From Tamlana crocina (GTDB taxonomy: Bacteria; Bacteroidota; Bacteroidia; Flavobacteriales; Flavobacteriaceae), in contig CP158972.1 of assembly GCA_040429635.1 (NCBI GenBank), positions 3,479,501 to 3,543,500 on the forward strand: a stretch of DNA of 64,000 nucleotides. Reading direction: 5' to 3'. Positions 49,956-60,252 of the stretch are shown piece by piece. The notes under the pieces are model-generated. The model made no database searches. It was not told the DNA's origin and was given only the letters and a program-made list of their open reading frames with translations. Each line of letters starts with the position of its first letter. The first letter of the stretch is position 1. The translations under genes and the position numbers were made by a program.

Positions 49956-50888
49956 TTATTTTTTAGGCAAAAACACCTCAGCCATCATGCATCTCGCCGA
50001 ACCGCCACCACAAGTTTCTATAGTTTCCAATGAACTGTAAAGGATTTCGGTATGCTTTTTTAACGCTGCTATTTGATTTTCGGTAAGAGTATTGTATGCG
50101 GCTTCACTCATCACCAAATAGCGCTTGTCGTTCTCCCCTTTTACTTGAAGCATGTTTCCCGCGAAATGTTTTAATTGTTCTTCAGTAATATCAATGATGT
50201 CTTTGCCACTTTCCTTTAAATGTTTAATGACATTTTTGCGTTCCTTTTTATCGTCAATGCAACTTAGGCAAATCACGGCAAAGGTTTCGCCCACGCACAT
50301 CATTACGTTGGTATGGTAAATGGGTTTTCGTTGATCATCAACCGTTTGATTGGCAGTAAATACCACGGGAAAATATTCAAAATCTTCGCAAAACTCGATA
50401 AACAAATCCTCATCGGCACGTGGCGATAACGCACAATAAGCCTTACGGTTTTCACGATCTAACACTACACTGCCCGTGCCTTCCAAAAAAATATCTTCTT
50501 CTTCCGCACTGGTGTAATCAATAATATTTTCAATTGAAAACCCCTGCTCTTCCAGAGTTTCTAAAATATCCTCTCGACGTTCCAAACGACGATTTTCTGC
50601 AAACATAGGATACAATCCCACATCACCATTTTCGTGGAAAGACACCCAATTATTCGGAAAAACAGCATCGGGCGTATCGGTGTCTTCGTTATCACTCACC
50701 ACAACAACGTTCACTCCCACTTCCGTTAGCTTTTCGACAAAGGCATCAAATTCCTGTTGCGCCTTGGCCGTTATGGCCGCAGGCAACAAGTTTGCTGATT
50801 CCTGATAATAATTGTTTACCGCAGTTTGTTCGTTCATCCTGAAATTTAAAGGGCGAACCATTAAAATGGCATTGGTTGTTTGTGACAT
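49956..50888 (-). CDS. ctlX: CtlX, citrulline/arginine-deiminase superfamily hydrolase
   Basis: A 310-residue guanidine-modifying enzyme of the CtlX type. N-terminal ILMVRPLNFRMNEQTAVNN is the usual opening of the group. Catalytic features of the arginine deiminase superfamily: acidic DAVFPNNWVSF, the EGTGSVVLDR segment, the His in YHTNVMMCVGETFAVI, and the C-terminal Cys in ETCGGGSARCMMAE. The family is thought to hydrolyse citrulline or an arginine derivative; the exact substrate is not settled by sequence. Divergently placed to two small membrane ORFs; another enzyme of the same superfamily lies just beyond. Confidence 0.9.
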   Translation of the reverse strand: MSQTTNAILMVRPLNFRMNEQTAVNNYYQESANLLPAAITAKAQQEFDAFVEKLTEVGVNVVVVSDNEDTDTPDAVFPNNWVSFHENGDVGLYPMFAENRRLERREDILETLEEQGFSIENIIDYTSAEEEDIFLEGTGSVVLDRENRKAYCALSPRADEDLFIEFCEDFEYFPVVFTANQTVDDQRKPIYHTNVMMCVGETFAVICLSCIDDKKERKNVIKHLKESGKDIIDITEEQLKHFAGNMLQVKGENDKRYLVMSEAAYNTLTENQIAALKKHTEILYSSLETIETCGGGSARCMMAEVFLPKK

Positions 50889-51059
50889 GACGCTGAAGTT
50901 GTTCTATGCAAAATTAGGATTAATTAGTTTAGAATGGTAGAATTCCAATCATTTAACAATATTGTTTTTATAAGTAATTTCAACTAAATTTGATGAATAA
51001 TTATTTTAAAATCAATAAAGTTATAGTCTCATTAACACTGCTCCTTTAATTCAATGACC

Positions 51060-51137
51060 ATGAAAACAAAATTGTTTTGGATTCTATTCATTGTCATTAT
51101 ATTGAGCTTTCTGTCTATAATTCATATCATTTCATAA
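51060..51137 (+). CDS. Small membrane ORF 1 (25 residues)
   Basis: MKTKLFWILFIVIILSFLSI followed by IHIIS, almost all hydrophobic: one membrane helix with two Lys at the N-terminal side. It is followed in a TAATG overlap (51135-51139) by a second small membrane ORF. No family known to me. Confidence 0.45.
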   Translation: MKTKLFWILFIVIILSFLSIIHIIS

Positions 51138-51253
51138 TGGATATAAAAAATATGGATTGGCTTTCTGTAACAGGTAACCTTGTTGTCAATGCATATATAA
51201 TTGGTTTCGCTATTTTTCTTTTTTATAAAATTTTCATAAAAAAATCTAAATAA
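51137..51253 (+). CDS. Small membrane ORF 2 (38 residues)
   Basis: MDIKNMDWLSVTGNLVVNAY is followed by one helix (IIGFAIFLFYKIF) and a Lys-rich end (IKKSK), giving a cytosolic C-terminus by the positive-inside rule. Its start overlaps the stop of ORF 1 by one base, a layout that supports real, coupled translation. A terminator follows directly. Function unknown; both may form a small membrane complex. Confidence 0.5.
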   Translation: MDIKNMDWLSVTGNLVVNAYIIGFAIFLFYKIFIKKSK

Positions 51254-51260
51254 AAAAAAG

Positions 51261-51300
51261 GCAGAAAAGAGAACGGGTTTAAATCTCTTTTCTGCTTTTT
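51261..51300. terminator. Terminator between the small membrane ORFs and the amidinotransferase
   Basis: A 12-bp perfect stem, GCAGAAAAGAGA (51261-51272) with TCTCTTTTCTGC (51284-51295), followed by TTTTT; the left flank is A-rich, so it can serve both convergent sides. Confidence 0.88.
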
Positions 51301-51307
51301 TACGTTA

Positions 51308-52222
51308 TCAATCCCTAACCAAAGGCATGGTGCTACAACGCAGCAGCCCTTCCTGTTTACCAATTTCGGCATAAGGCACTTCTTCAACGGTAAAACCGTT
51401 TTGGCGCAGCCAGTTGTTTAATCTTGTGAAGTTTTGTTCGGAGATAATTACATCTTCCGAAATGGAAAACACATTGCTGCACATTTGGTACATTTCATCT
51501 TTTGTTATTTCAAAAACATTGTCCTTTCCGAAGAAATTAACCAGCCAATCATATTCTCTTTCTATTAAAAATCCGTTTTTATGCAGGATGGCCTTGCCTT
51601 TTCCCAAGGGCTGAAAACAGCAATCGAGGTGCAGCGCATTTTCTTTGGCATTGGTATTCGATTTTCGAAGTTCAAACGATTTTACGATTTTATCGGGAAA
51701 CAATTCCTGAATGGCTATTACGGCATCTAAATTAGTTCGCGCGGTAATAATATCGGGATAATCTTCGCCCGAATAAGTCCCAATAAAAATATAGTCGTTC
51801 CACGGAATAACATCGCCACCTTCCACATGGCACTCCTCAGGTAAAATGATACGGTTTTCGCGTGGCACTTGATTCCACACATAGCGTATGGCTTCAATTT
51901 CCTTTTCCCGGTTGGGTAAAATATTGGCACGGATGATTTTATCTTCAACCACAAAGGCAATATCGCGTGTAAAAATTTGGTTGCAGTCTTTAATCACCTC
52001 CGGTCGAAACACCTGTACATCGTATTTTTTAAAAACTTCGGCAACGGCATCCATTTCGCGTACCATATCGGCTTCAATTGGGTAAGTTCCTGCCAATACG
52101 TGCTCAATGCTTTTGGGGTCATAACATTCCTCTACTTTTGGTGTAGGACCGTTGCTTTCTGCCGTTCCTAAAACAACAGAGCGCAAACGCGACGTTTCGT
52201 TTTTTACATTGAGCTTTATCAT
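51308..52222 (-). CDS. Amidinotransferase / dimethylargininase-family protein
   Basis: A 304-residue member of the arginine deiminase superfamily. Catalytic residues are readable: the Asp in TRDIAFVVEDKIIRANIL, the acidic pair in CHVEGGDVIPW, the His in NALHLDCCFQPLG and the C-terminal Cys in EGLLRCSTMPLVRD. This set fits a dimethylarginine hydrolase, amidinotransferase or arginine deiminase-like enzyme; the sequence alone does not choose. Cytosolic, no signal peptide. Separated from gltA by a terminator. Confidence 0.87.
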   Translation of the reverse strand: MIKLNVKNETSRLRSVVLGTAESNGPTPKVEECYDPKSIEHVLAGTYPIEADMVREMDAVAEVFKKYDVQVFRPEVIKDCNQIFTRDIAFVVEDKIIRANILPNREKEIEAIRYVWNQVPRENRIILPEECHVEGGDVIPWNDYIFIGTYSGEDYPDIITARTNLDAVIAIQELFPDKIVKSFELRKSNTNAKENALHLDCCFQPLGKGKAILHKNGFLIEREYDWLVNFFGKDNVFEITKDEMYQMCSNVFSISEDVIISEQNFTRLNNWLRQNGFTVEEVPYAEIGKQEGLLRCSTMPLVRD

Positions 52223-52235
52223 GTTGTAAATATAA

Positions 52236-52269
52236 AAAAGCTCCTTAACTAAAATGTTAAGGAGCTTTT
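52236..52269 (-). terminator. Terminator of gltA
   Basis: A 14-bp perfect stem (52236-52249 with 52256-52269; AAAAGCTCCTTAAC and complement) with a TAAAAT loop. The left A run becomes the U run on the minus strand. Confidence 0.88.
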
Positions 52270-52294
52270 ATTTAAAACATAAAATTGCGCTTTT

Positions 52295-53581
52295 CTATCT
52301 TTCTTCAATAGGTACAAACTTTCTTTCGGTAGCACCTATGTAAATTTGTCTTGGTCTTCCAATAGGTTCTTTACGCAAACGCATTTCTCTCCATTGTGCG
52401 ATCCAACCTGGCAAACGCCCCAATGCAAACATTACGGTGAACATATCGGTTGGGATACCCATAGCTCTGTAAATGATACCAGAATAAAAATCAACATTCG
52501 GATATAATTTTCTATCTACAAAATATTGATCCTCCAAGGCTTCTTTTTCAAGACCTTTTGCAATATCTAAAACAGGATCGTTAACACCTAAATCGCCTAA
52601 AACTTCATCGGCTGCCTTTTTAATGATTCTTGCACGAGGATCGAAGTTTTTATAAACGCGGTGACCAAAGCCCATTAAACGGAAAGGATCTTGTTTATCT
52701 TTAGCTTTAGCCATGTATTTTTTAGTGTCGCCACCATCGGTTTTAATAGCTTCAAGCATTTCCAATACGGCTTGGTTGGCCCCACCGTGAAGTGGCCCCC
52801 AAAGCGCTGAAATACCAGCTGAAATCGAAGCGAACAAACCAACATGAGATGAACCAGCGATTCTTACCGTTGATGTTGAACAGTTTTGCTCGTGATCGGC
52901 ATGAAGGATTAAAAGTTTATCTAAAGCGTTGATTAAAACCTTATTTTGTTCGTACTCGCCATTTGGCTTTTTAAACATCATTTTTAAGATGTTCTCAACA
53001 TAGCCTATAGTATCGTCTCCGTAGTTTAATGGTCTGCCCACTTTTTTTCTGAAAGTCCATGCTACCAAAACTGGAAATTTACCCAATAACCTTACTACCG
53101 ACTTATACATATCTTCTTCAGACTCAACGTTAACCGAAGAAGGGTTAAAGGCCGTTAAAGCACTGGTTAAAGAAGAAATAACTCCCATGGGGTGTGCAGA
53201 CTTTGGAAAAGCCTCAACAATTTTCTTAACATCTTCGTCAACTACCGCTTCTGCTTTTATATCGTCATGGAATTTATCATTTTGTTCTTTTGTTGGAAGC
53301 TCTCCAAAAATTAAAAGATAAGCCACTTCCAAGAAATCTGCTTTTTCAGCTAACTCTTCTATAGAATAGCCTCGGTAACGTAAAACTCCTTTTTCTCCAT
53401 CCAAAAACGTTATGGCACTTTCACAAGATCCGGTGTTTTTATATCCGGGGTCTAGTGTAATTACTCCACCAGTTGAACCTCTTAGTTTTGTGATATCAAT
53501 TGCTACTTCATTTTCTGTACCTTTTACTAAAGGAAAATCATACTTTTTCCCGTCTATTTCTATACTAGCTGTGTTTGCCAT
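52295..53581 (-). CDS. gltA: Citrate synthase
   Basis: Condenses acetyl-CoA and oxaloacetate to citrate at the entry of the TCA cycle; cytosolic. 428 residues, type II bacterial form. Key segments: GVLRYRGYSIEELAEKADF, HADHEQNCSTSTVRIAGSSH with the catalytic His, LWGPLHGGANQAVLEML, GFGHRVYKNFDPRARIIK with the second His, and DFYSGIIYRAMGIPTDMFT with the catalytic Asp. Its own terminator follows, so it is not in the same transcript as the amidinotransferase. Confidence 0.97.
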   Translation of the reverse strand: MANTASIEIDGKKYDFPLVKGTENEVAIDITKLRGSTGGVITLDPGYKNTGSCESAITFLDGEKGVLRYRGYSIEELAEKADFLEVAYLLIFGELPTKEQNDKFHDDIKAEAVVDEDVKKIVEAFPKSAHPMGVISSLTSALTAFNPSSVNVESEEDMYKSVVRLLGKFPVLVAWTFRKKVGRPLNYGDDTIGYVENILKMMFKKPNGEYEQNKVLINALDKLLILHADHEQNCSTSTVRIAGSSHVGLFASISAGISALWGPLHGGANQAVLEMLEAIKTDGGDTKKYMAKAKDKQDPFRLMGFGHRVYKNFDPRARIIKKAADEVLGDLGVNDPVLDIAKGLEKEALEDQYFVDRKLYPNVDFYSGIIYRAMGIPTDMFTVMFALGRLPGWIAQWREMRLRKEPIGRPRQIYIGATERKFVPIEER

Positions 53582-53701
53582 TATTTATTGTAAGTTTTTT
53601 TGTTAAGAAGAACGCTAATTTACAAAATATAGCTTGATTTCTAAAGTTAATTTATATTCATTTAAACGATTAACCAAATTATCAAAATTGATATTAAATA
53701 A

Positions 53702-53731
53702 AAAAGCGATTATTAAAAAATAATCGCTTTT
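53702..53731 (-). terminator. Terminator of eno
   Basis: A 13-bp stem, AAAAGCGATTATT (53702-53714) with AATAATCGCTTTT (53719-53731), with A-rich left flank, between gltA and eno. Confidence 0.85.
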
Positions 53732-53753
53732 GTTATAAAGTTTTAATATTCTT

Positions 53754-55076
<1,323 letters not shown>

Positions 55077-55186
55077 TCAAATTTACGCTTAAATCTTGTT
55101 TGTTTTTTAATGTTTTAACAAAAATCATCATAAAATGCTCTATAACGTTTTAGTTGCCACTTTTCACAAACAATACTGGTTTAAAC

Positions 55187-56308
55187 TTAGCTGGCGCTTA
55201 CCTTTTGCTTTTTGATGTTTTCAATAAATTGATCGAAAAGATAAGACGAATCGTGCGGCCCTGGGCTAGCTTCTGGGTGGTACTGTACCGAAAATACATT
55301 CTTGCTTTTCATGGCTAATCCGGCTACGGTATCGTCATTTAGGTGGACGTGGGTTACTTCCAAATCTGGGTTGTTTTCAACCGATTCGCGATTTACGGCA
55401 AACCCGTGGTTTTGTGAGGTGATTTCACCTTTTCCTGTTTTTAGGTTTTTAACCGGATGGTTGATTCCGCGGTGACCATTGTACATTTTATAAGTAGTAG
55501 CACCGTTTGCCAATGCAATAACTTGGTGACCCAAACAGATTCCGAATAGTGGTAAATCCCTTTTAATAATCTCCTTAGCTATTCCCTGGGCTTCTACTAA
55601 TGGCTCTGGGTCACCAGGTCCGTTAGATAGAAAATATCCGTCTGGATTGAAGGCTTCTAAATCTTCAAACTTTGAATTGTACGGAAACACCTTGATGTAG
55701 GCATCACGTTTGGCAATGTTTCTAAGGATGTTCTTTTTTATACCAATATCTAAAGCTGCTACTCTGTAAGTGGCATTCTCATCGCCATAATAGTATGGCT
55801 CTTTGGTTGACACTTTTGAAGCCAACTCCAAACCTTCCATGTTTGGCACTTCAGCCAATTGTTTTTTCAAACCTTCAATGTTATCCACGTCTGTAGAGAT
55901 CACAGCATTCATGGCTCCGTGTTCCCTGATATAGCTTACCAAAGCTCTAGTATCTACATCTGAAATGGCCAATAGGTTATTCTTTTCAAGGAAGTTTTCC
56001 AACGAATCATCAGCTGAAACTCTTGAATAATCGTAACTAAAGTTCTTAACGATCAATCCCGCAATCTTAACAGAATCAGATTCTACTTCATCTTCATTGG
56101 TTCCGTAGTTCCCAATATGGGCATTGGTCGCCACCATTAACTGTCCGTAATAAGATGGATCAGTAAAAATTTCTTGGTAACCTGTCATTCCGGTGTTGAA
56201 ACACACCTCACCAAACGATGTTCCTTGCTTGTTGCCAACTGCTTTACCGTAAAAAATAGTACCATCAGCTAGAAGTACGATGGCTTTTTGTCTTTTTTGA
56301 TATTTCAT
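55187..56308 (-). CDS. carA: Carbamoyl-phosphate synthase small subunit
   Basis: The glutaminase subunit that supplies ammonia for carbamoyl phosphate (pyrimidine and arginine synthesis). 373 residues. The N-terminal domain has VLLADGTIFYGKAVGNKQGT and FNTGMTGYQEIFTDPSYYGQ. The class I amidotransferase domain has FLSNGPGDPEP, the catalytic Cys in PLFGICLGHQVIALANG, and the His/Glu pair in QYHPEASPGPHDS. It is downstream of the rplQ terminator, so likely has its own transcript; no carB is in the window. Confidence 0.97.
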   Translation of the reverse strand: MKYQKRQKAIVLLADGTIFYGKAVGNKQGTSFGEVCFNTGMTGYQEIFTDPSYYGQLMVATNAHIGNYGTNEDEVESDSVKIAGLIVKNFSYDYSRVSADDSLENFLEKNNLLAISDVDTRALVSYIREHGAMNAVISTDVDNIEGLKKQLAEVPNMEGLELASKVSTKEPYYYGDENATYRVAALDIGIKKNILRNIAKRDAYIKVFPYNSKFEDLEAFNPDGYFLSNGPGDPEPLVEAQGIAKEIIKRDLPLFGICLGHQVIALANGATTYKMYNGHRGINHPVKNLKTGKGEITSQNHGFAVNRESVENNPDLEVTHVHLNDDTVAGLAMKSKNVFSVQYHPEASPGPHDSSYLFDQFIENIKKQKVSAS

Positions 56309-56342
56309 AAATTCGAAAAGTTTTACAAAATTGCATAAAAAA

Positions 56343-56369
56343 AAGGATAAACTAAAATAGTTTATCCTT
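56343..56369 (-). terminator. Terminator after rplQ
   Basis: An 11-bp perfect stem, AAGGATAAACT (56343-56353) with AGTTTATCCTT (56359-56369), on the downstream side of rplQ. It ends the ribosomal-protein/rpoA transcript. Confidence 0.85.
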
Positions 56370-56393
56370 AATATTTAAAATGCTTACTAACAT

Positions 56394-56864
56394 TTATTCT
56401 TCTTCGTTAGATGCCTTAGTTTCAACAGGAGCAGCTGCTGGTTTAGAACCACCTCTTCTACTTCTTCTTGTTGTCTTTTTCTTAGCCTTGTCTGCATTGT
56501 AAATTTCGTTGTAATCTACAAGCTCGATCATAGCCATATCGGCGTTATCCCCTAATCGGTTTCCTAACTTGATAATTCTGGTATAACCACCTGGTCTGTC
56601 TGCCACCTTTGTAGCAACCTCTCTGAACAATTCGGTTACAGCATCTTTTTGTCTAAGTTTAGCCATTACCAAACGTCTGTTGTGTGTGGTATCGGCTTTA
56701 GACTTTGTAATCATAGGCTCAACAAATTGCTTTAAGGCTTTAGCTTTTGCAACTGTTGTGTTGATACGCTTGTGCTCGATTAAAGAACAAGCCATGTTGG
56801 CCAACATTGATTTTCTGTGAGCCGTTTTTCTACCTAAGTGGTTGAATTTTTTTCCGTGTCTCAT
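56394..56864 (-). CDS. rplQ: 50S ribosomal protein L17
   Basis: L17 of the large subunit, 156 residues. The conserved [20 protein letters not shown] opens the protein, with [20 protein letters not shown]. The C-terminal extension (about 125-156) is Lys/Arg/Ala/Glu-rich ([20 protein letters not shown]), as in many Bacteroidota. Last gene of the ribosomal run, 67 bp after rpoA. Confidence 0.98.
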   Translation of the reverse strand: MRHGKKFNHLGRKTAHRKSMLANMACSLIEHKRINTTVAKAKALKQFVEPMITKSKADTTHNRRLVMAKLRQKDAVTELFREVATKVADRPGGYTRIIKLGNRLGDNADMAMIELVDYNEIYNADKAKKKTTRRSRRGGSKPAAAPVETKASNEEE

Positions 56865-56930
56865 GACATTTGTTTTAAACCCTTATCTTGCTGCTACTTT
56901 TTTAAGGAGCAAAATATAAGGGAGTTAGAA

Positions 56931-57923
56931 TTAATCTTTATCTAATTTATATTTGCTTAAATCCATTCCGAAGTTAAGGCCTTTAACGTTTACAAGCTCT
57001 TCAAGCTCGGTCAACGATTTTTTACCAAAGTTTCTGAATTTCATCAAGTCGTTTTTGTTGAATGATACCAAGTCACCTAAAGTATCTACCTCTGCAGCTT
57101 TTAAACAGTTAAGCGCACGAACCGAAAGATCCATATCAATCAATTTCGTTTTAAGCAATTGACGCATGTGAAGTGATTCTTCATCATATGTCTCTGTTTG
57201 TGCAATTTCATCAGCCTCTAAAGTGATACGCTCATCAGAGAATAACATAAAGTGGTGAATCAACGTTTTTGCCGCTTCGGTTAAAGCATCTTGAGGCGTA
57301 ATTGAACCATCGGTAATGATTTCGAAAACTAATTTTTCGTAATCAGTCTTTTGCTCAACACGGTAGTTCTCAATGCTATACTTAACATTTTTTATTGGCG
57401 TGTAAATAGAATCTGTAAAGATAGTACCTATCGGTGCAGAAGCTTTTTTGTTTTCTTCAGCAGGCACATATCCTCTACCTTTTTCGATAGTGATTTCCAT
57501 GTTTATGTTTACCTTAGGATCTAGGTTGCACACTACCAATTCGGTATTCAACACTTGGAATCCTGAGATGAACTTTTGGAAATCTCCAGCAGTGATGCGC
57601 TCTTGACCTGAAATTGAAATGGAAATCGATTCGTTATCGATATCTTCAATTTGTCTCTTAAAGCGGATTTGCTTCAGGTTTAAGATGATTTCTGTTACAT
57701 CTTCTACTACTCCAGCGATTGCTGAAAATTCATGATCAACGCCTTCTATTCTAACCGATGTAATGGCGAATCCTTCTAATGAAGATAAAAGAACGCGACG
57801 CAAAGCATTACCCACTGTTAAACCGTAACCTGGTTCTAATGGTCTGAATTCGAATTTACCTTCGAAATCAGTAGAATCAATCATGATTACTTTATCCGGC
57901 TTTTGAAAATTAAATACTGCCAT
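56931..57923 (-). CDS. rpoA: RNA polymerase alpha subunit
   Basis: The assembly platform of RNA polymerase, 330 residues. N-terminal domain with [20 protein letters not shown] and [20 protein letters not shown]. The C-terminal domain (about 250-325) has [20 protein letters not shown] and [19 protein letters not shown], the surface that meets UP elements and activators. Lies between rpsD and rplQ. Confidence 0.98.
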   Translation of the reverse strand: MAVFNFQKPDKVIMIDSTDFEGKFEFRPLEPGYGLTVGNALRRVLLSSLEGFAITSVRIEGVDHEFSAIAGVVEDVTEIILNLKQIRFKRQIEDIDNESISISISGQERITAGDFQKFISGFQVLNTELVVCNLDPKVNINMEITIEKGRGYVPAEENKKASAPIGTIFTDSIYTPIKNVKYSIENYRVEQKTDYEKLVFEIITDGSITPQDALTEAAKTLIHHFMLFSDERITLEADEIAQTETYDEESLHMRQLLKTKLIDMDLSVRALNCLKAAEVDTLGDLVSFNKNDLMKFRNFGKKSLTELEELVNVKGLNFGMDLSKYKLDKD

Positions 57924-58021
57924 ATTGTTTTCTTCGTTTTAATTGTTACTTGGTTGCGCGGTTTATAAGTTTGAAGAAGTACGAATAAACCCTTTGGCCA
58001 AATACCAATGTGATTAATTTA

Positions 58022-58627
58022 TTATTTAGAGTATAATTCGACGATGAATTGCTCGTTTATGTTTTCAGGAATCTGAATTCTTTGTGGCACAGAAACGTAG
58101 GTTCCTTGCTTGGTATCGTTGTTCCAAGTAATCCATTCGAAAACATTGCTTGAGTTTGAAAGTGATCTTTCGATAGCCTCAAGAGACTTTGATTTTTCAC
58201 GAACCGCAACAACATCACCAGCCTTTAATTGGTAAGAAGGAATGTTTACCAACTCGCCATTTACTGTAATGTGTCTGTGCGATACCAATTGTCTTGCAGC
58301 ACTTCTTGTTGGAGCAATTCCCATACGGAATACTACGTTATCTAAACGAGACTCGCAAAGTTGTAAAAGCACCTCACCGGTAATACCTTGCGCAGCTCTT
58401 GCCTTTTTAAACAAACCTCTAAACTGACGCTCTAATATACCGTAAGTATATTTTGCTTTTTGCTTTTCCTGTAATTGGATTGCGTATTCAGATTTTTTAC
58501 CACGACGACGGTTGTTTCCGTGTTGCCCTGGAGGGTAATTTCTTTTTTCGAACGACTTGTCGTCTCCGAAGATAGCTTCGCCAAACTTACGAGCTATTTT
58601 AGTTTTAGGACCAGTATATCTTGCCAT
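58022..58627 (-). CDS. rpsD: 30S ribosomal protein S4
   Basis: A primary 16S rRNA-binding protein of the 30S subunit, 201 residues. [17 protein letters not shown] and [19 protein letters not shown] open it; the S4 domain has [20 protein letters not shown] and [19 protein letters not shown]. The N-terminal zinc-finger cysteines of the C+ form are absent, so this is the zinc-free version. Confidence 0.98.
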   Translation of the reverse strand: MARYTGPKTKIARKFGEAIFGDDKSFEKRNYPPGQHGNNRRRGKKSEYAIQLQEKQKAKYTYGILERQFRGLFKKARAAQGITGEVLLQLCESRLDNVVFRMGIAPTRSAARQLVSHRHITVNGELVNIPSYQLKAGDVVAVREKSKSLEAIERSLSNSSNVFEWITWNNDTKQGTYVSVPQRIQIPENINEQFIVELYSK

Positions 58628-58796
58628 TTTAAATTAATTTGTGAGAGTGGTTATGAATTAAGGTCTAAATCTTATCCTTCGATAACCGTAGTCCTCTCGG
58701 TGATACTTGTTTATTTTTTTCAGTCTGCAAATGTACATATAAAAAATGAATATCAACTGCAAAAACAATTGATATTCATTCTACTATGTAAATTTG

Positions 58797-59180
58797 TTAT
58801 ACTCGACGTCTTTTTGGAGGACGACATCCGTTATGTGGTAATGGAGTAACATCGATGATTTCGGTTACTTCGATACCAGCATTGTGGATAGAACGGATGG
58901 CAGATTCTCTACCATTTCCTGGTCCCTTCACATAAACCTTTACTTTTTTCAATCCAGCTTCTTGAGCTACTCCTGCAGCATCTTCAGCAGCCAATTGAGC
59001 AGCGTAAGGTGTATTTTTCTTTGAACCTCTAAATCCCATTTTACCAGCAGAAGACCAAGAAATTACATCTCCGTTTTTGTTGGTAAGTGAAATAATTATG
59101 TTGTTGAACGATGCTGTAACGTGAGCTTCACCTACAGCTTCAACATTAACTTTACGTTTTTTTGTGCTTGTTTTTGCCAT
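58797..59180 (-). CDS. rpsK: 30S ribosomal protein S11
   Basis: S11, platform of the 30S subunit, 127 residues. Conserved [20 protein letters not shown], the [20 protein letters not shown] segment, [20 protein letters not shown] and the C-terminal [16 protein letters not shown]. Between rpsM and rpsD. Confidence 0.98.
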   Translation of the reverse strand: MAKTSTKKRKVNVEAVGEAHVTASFNNIIISLTNKNGDVISWSSAGKMGFRGSKKNTPYAAQLAAEDAAGVAQEAGLKKVKVYVKGPGNGRESAIRSIHNAGIEVTEIIDVTPLPHNGCRPPKRRRV

Positions 59181-59209
59181 GATTCTTTTAGTTTTTAGCT
59201 ATTAGCAAT

Positions 59210-59260
59210 AGTCGCTAGAATCCTAAACCGTATAAATTTCAAACAGATTCCTTCCAACGT
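59210..59260. repeat. Intergenic repeat copy 1 in the ribosomal operon
   Basis: TAGAATCCTAAAC, then about 10 bp, then ATTTCAAACAGATTC. The same two blocks recur at about 59694-59740, between rpsM and rpmJ. Both sit between ribosomal genes with low-complexity TTTTTAG/CTAAAGAC stretches on each side. Confidence 0.6.
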
Positions 59261-59281
59261 CTAAAGACTAAAGACTATTTA

Positions 59282-59656
59282 TTACTTAGTTGCCTTTTTC
59301 TTGTTAGCAACAGTTTTTCTTCTACCTTTTCTGGTTCTGGAGTTGTTCTTGGTTCTTTGACCTCTTAACGGTAAGCCCGCTCTGTGACGGATACCTCTGT
59401 AACAACCAATATCCATTAATCGCTTAATGTTCAATTGAGTTTCAGAACGTAATTCACCTTCAATAGTGTAAGTTCCAACGGCCTCACGAATACCCGCAAT
59501 TTGGTCGTCGTTCCAATCTTGAACTTTAATACTTTCGTCCACTTTAGCAGTCGCTAAAATTTCTTGTGCTCTGCTCTTTCCTACACCGTAGATATAAGTT
59601 AAAGCAATAACTCCTCTTTTGTTTTTTGGTATGTCTACACCTGCAATTCTTGCCAT
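59282..59656 (-). CDS. rpsM: 30S ribosomal protein S13
   Basis: S13, head of the 30S subunit, contacting tRNA and the 50S bridge. 124 residues: [59 protein letters not shown] and a basic tail ([20 protein letters not shown]). Full length. Confidence 0.98.
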   Translation of the reverse strand: MARIAGVDIPKNKRGVIALTYIYGVGKSRAQEILATAKVDESIKVQDWNDDQIAGIREAVGTYTIEGELRSETQLNIKRLMDIGCYRGIRHRAGLPLRGQRTKNNSRTRKGRRKTVANKKKATK

Positions 59657-59693
59657 ATTGTTTTTATTAGTTTTTGTTGCTAGTTTTTAGTTG

Positions 59694-59740
59694 TTAGAAT
59701 CCTAAACATTGCTATTTCAAACAGATTCATCTAACTACCA
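59694..59740. repeat. Intergenic repeat copy 2 in the ribosomal operon
   Basis: TTAGAATCCTAAAC, then about 10 bp, then ATTTCAAACAGATTC, the second copy of the 59210-59260 element, in the gap between rpmJ and rpsM. Confidence 0.6.
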
Positions 59741-59763
59741 AACACTAATAACTCATGTACAAA

Positions 59764-59880
59764 TTAACCTTGTCTTTGTTTAAATCTAGGATTCTTTTTG
59801 TTTATAACGTAAAGTCTTCCTTTTCTACGCACAATTTTACAATCTGCGCTTCTCTTTTTTACTGATGCTCTTACTTTCAT
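59764..59880 (-). CDS. rpmJ: 50S ribosomal protein L36
   Basis: L36, 38 residues, opening [20 protein letters not shown] and ending [18 protein letters not shown]. Of the four zinc ligands of the C+ form only Cys14 remains (Ser11, Asn27 and Phe33 take the other places), so this is the zinc-free form. It sits in its usual place between infA and rpsM. Confidence 0.95.
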   Translation of the reverse strand: MKVRASVKKRSADCKIVRRKGRLYVINKKNPRFKQRQG

Positions 59881-59903
59881 CTCTTTTAAGTTTAAGGTTT
59901 TTG

Positions 59904-59949
59904 GTTTAAAGTTTAAGGTTTGCCCTAATGGGAACTTACAACTTTAAAC
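59904..59949. repeat. Inverted repeat between infA and rpmJ
   Basis: GTTTAAAGTTTAAG (59904-59917) pairs with CTTA-C-AACTTTAAAC (59935-59949), with one bulge. Similar GTTTCAAG/AAACTTTAAAC blocks recur between secY and infA. In the mRNA this would make a hairpin in the operon. Confidence 0.55.
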
Positions 59950-59966
59950 TTGAAACTTTGAACTAT

Positions 59967-60182
59967 TTAATATCTATAAGTTATACGAGCCTTAGTTAAA
60001 TCGTAAGGGCTCATTTCTAATTTTACTTTGTCTCCTGGTAACAACTTAATGTAGTGCATACGCATTTTACCAGAAATATGGGCAGTCACAATGTGACCGT
60101 TTTCCAATTCAACACGGAACATCGCATTTGATAATGCTTCAATAATGGTTCCGTCCTGTTCTATTGCTGCTTGTTTTGCCAT
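59967..60182 (-). CDS. infA: Translation initiation factor IF-1
   Basis: IF-1, which occupies the A site during initiation. 71 residues with the S1-like OB fold: [58 protein letters not shown] and TKARITYRY. Full length, in its usual place after secY. Confidence 0.98.
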   Translation of the reverse strand: MAKQAAIEQDGTIIEALSNAMFRVELENGHIVTAHISGKMRMHYIKLLPGDKVKLEMSPYDLTKARITYRY

Positions 60183-60252
60183 AGTATGTTGCTAGTTTTT
60201 TGTTTCTAGTTTCAAGTTAACTCTAAACTTTAAACCTGAAACCTTTAACTAT

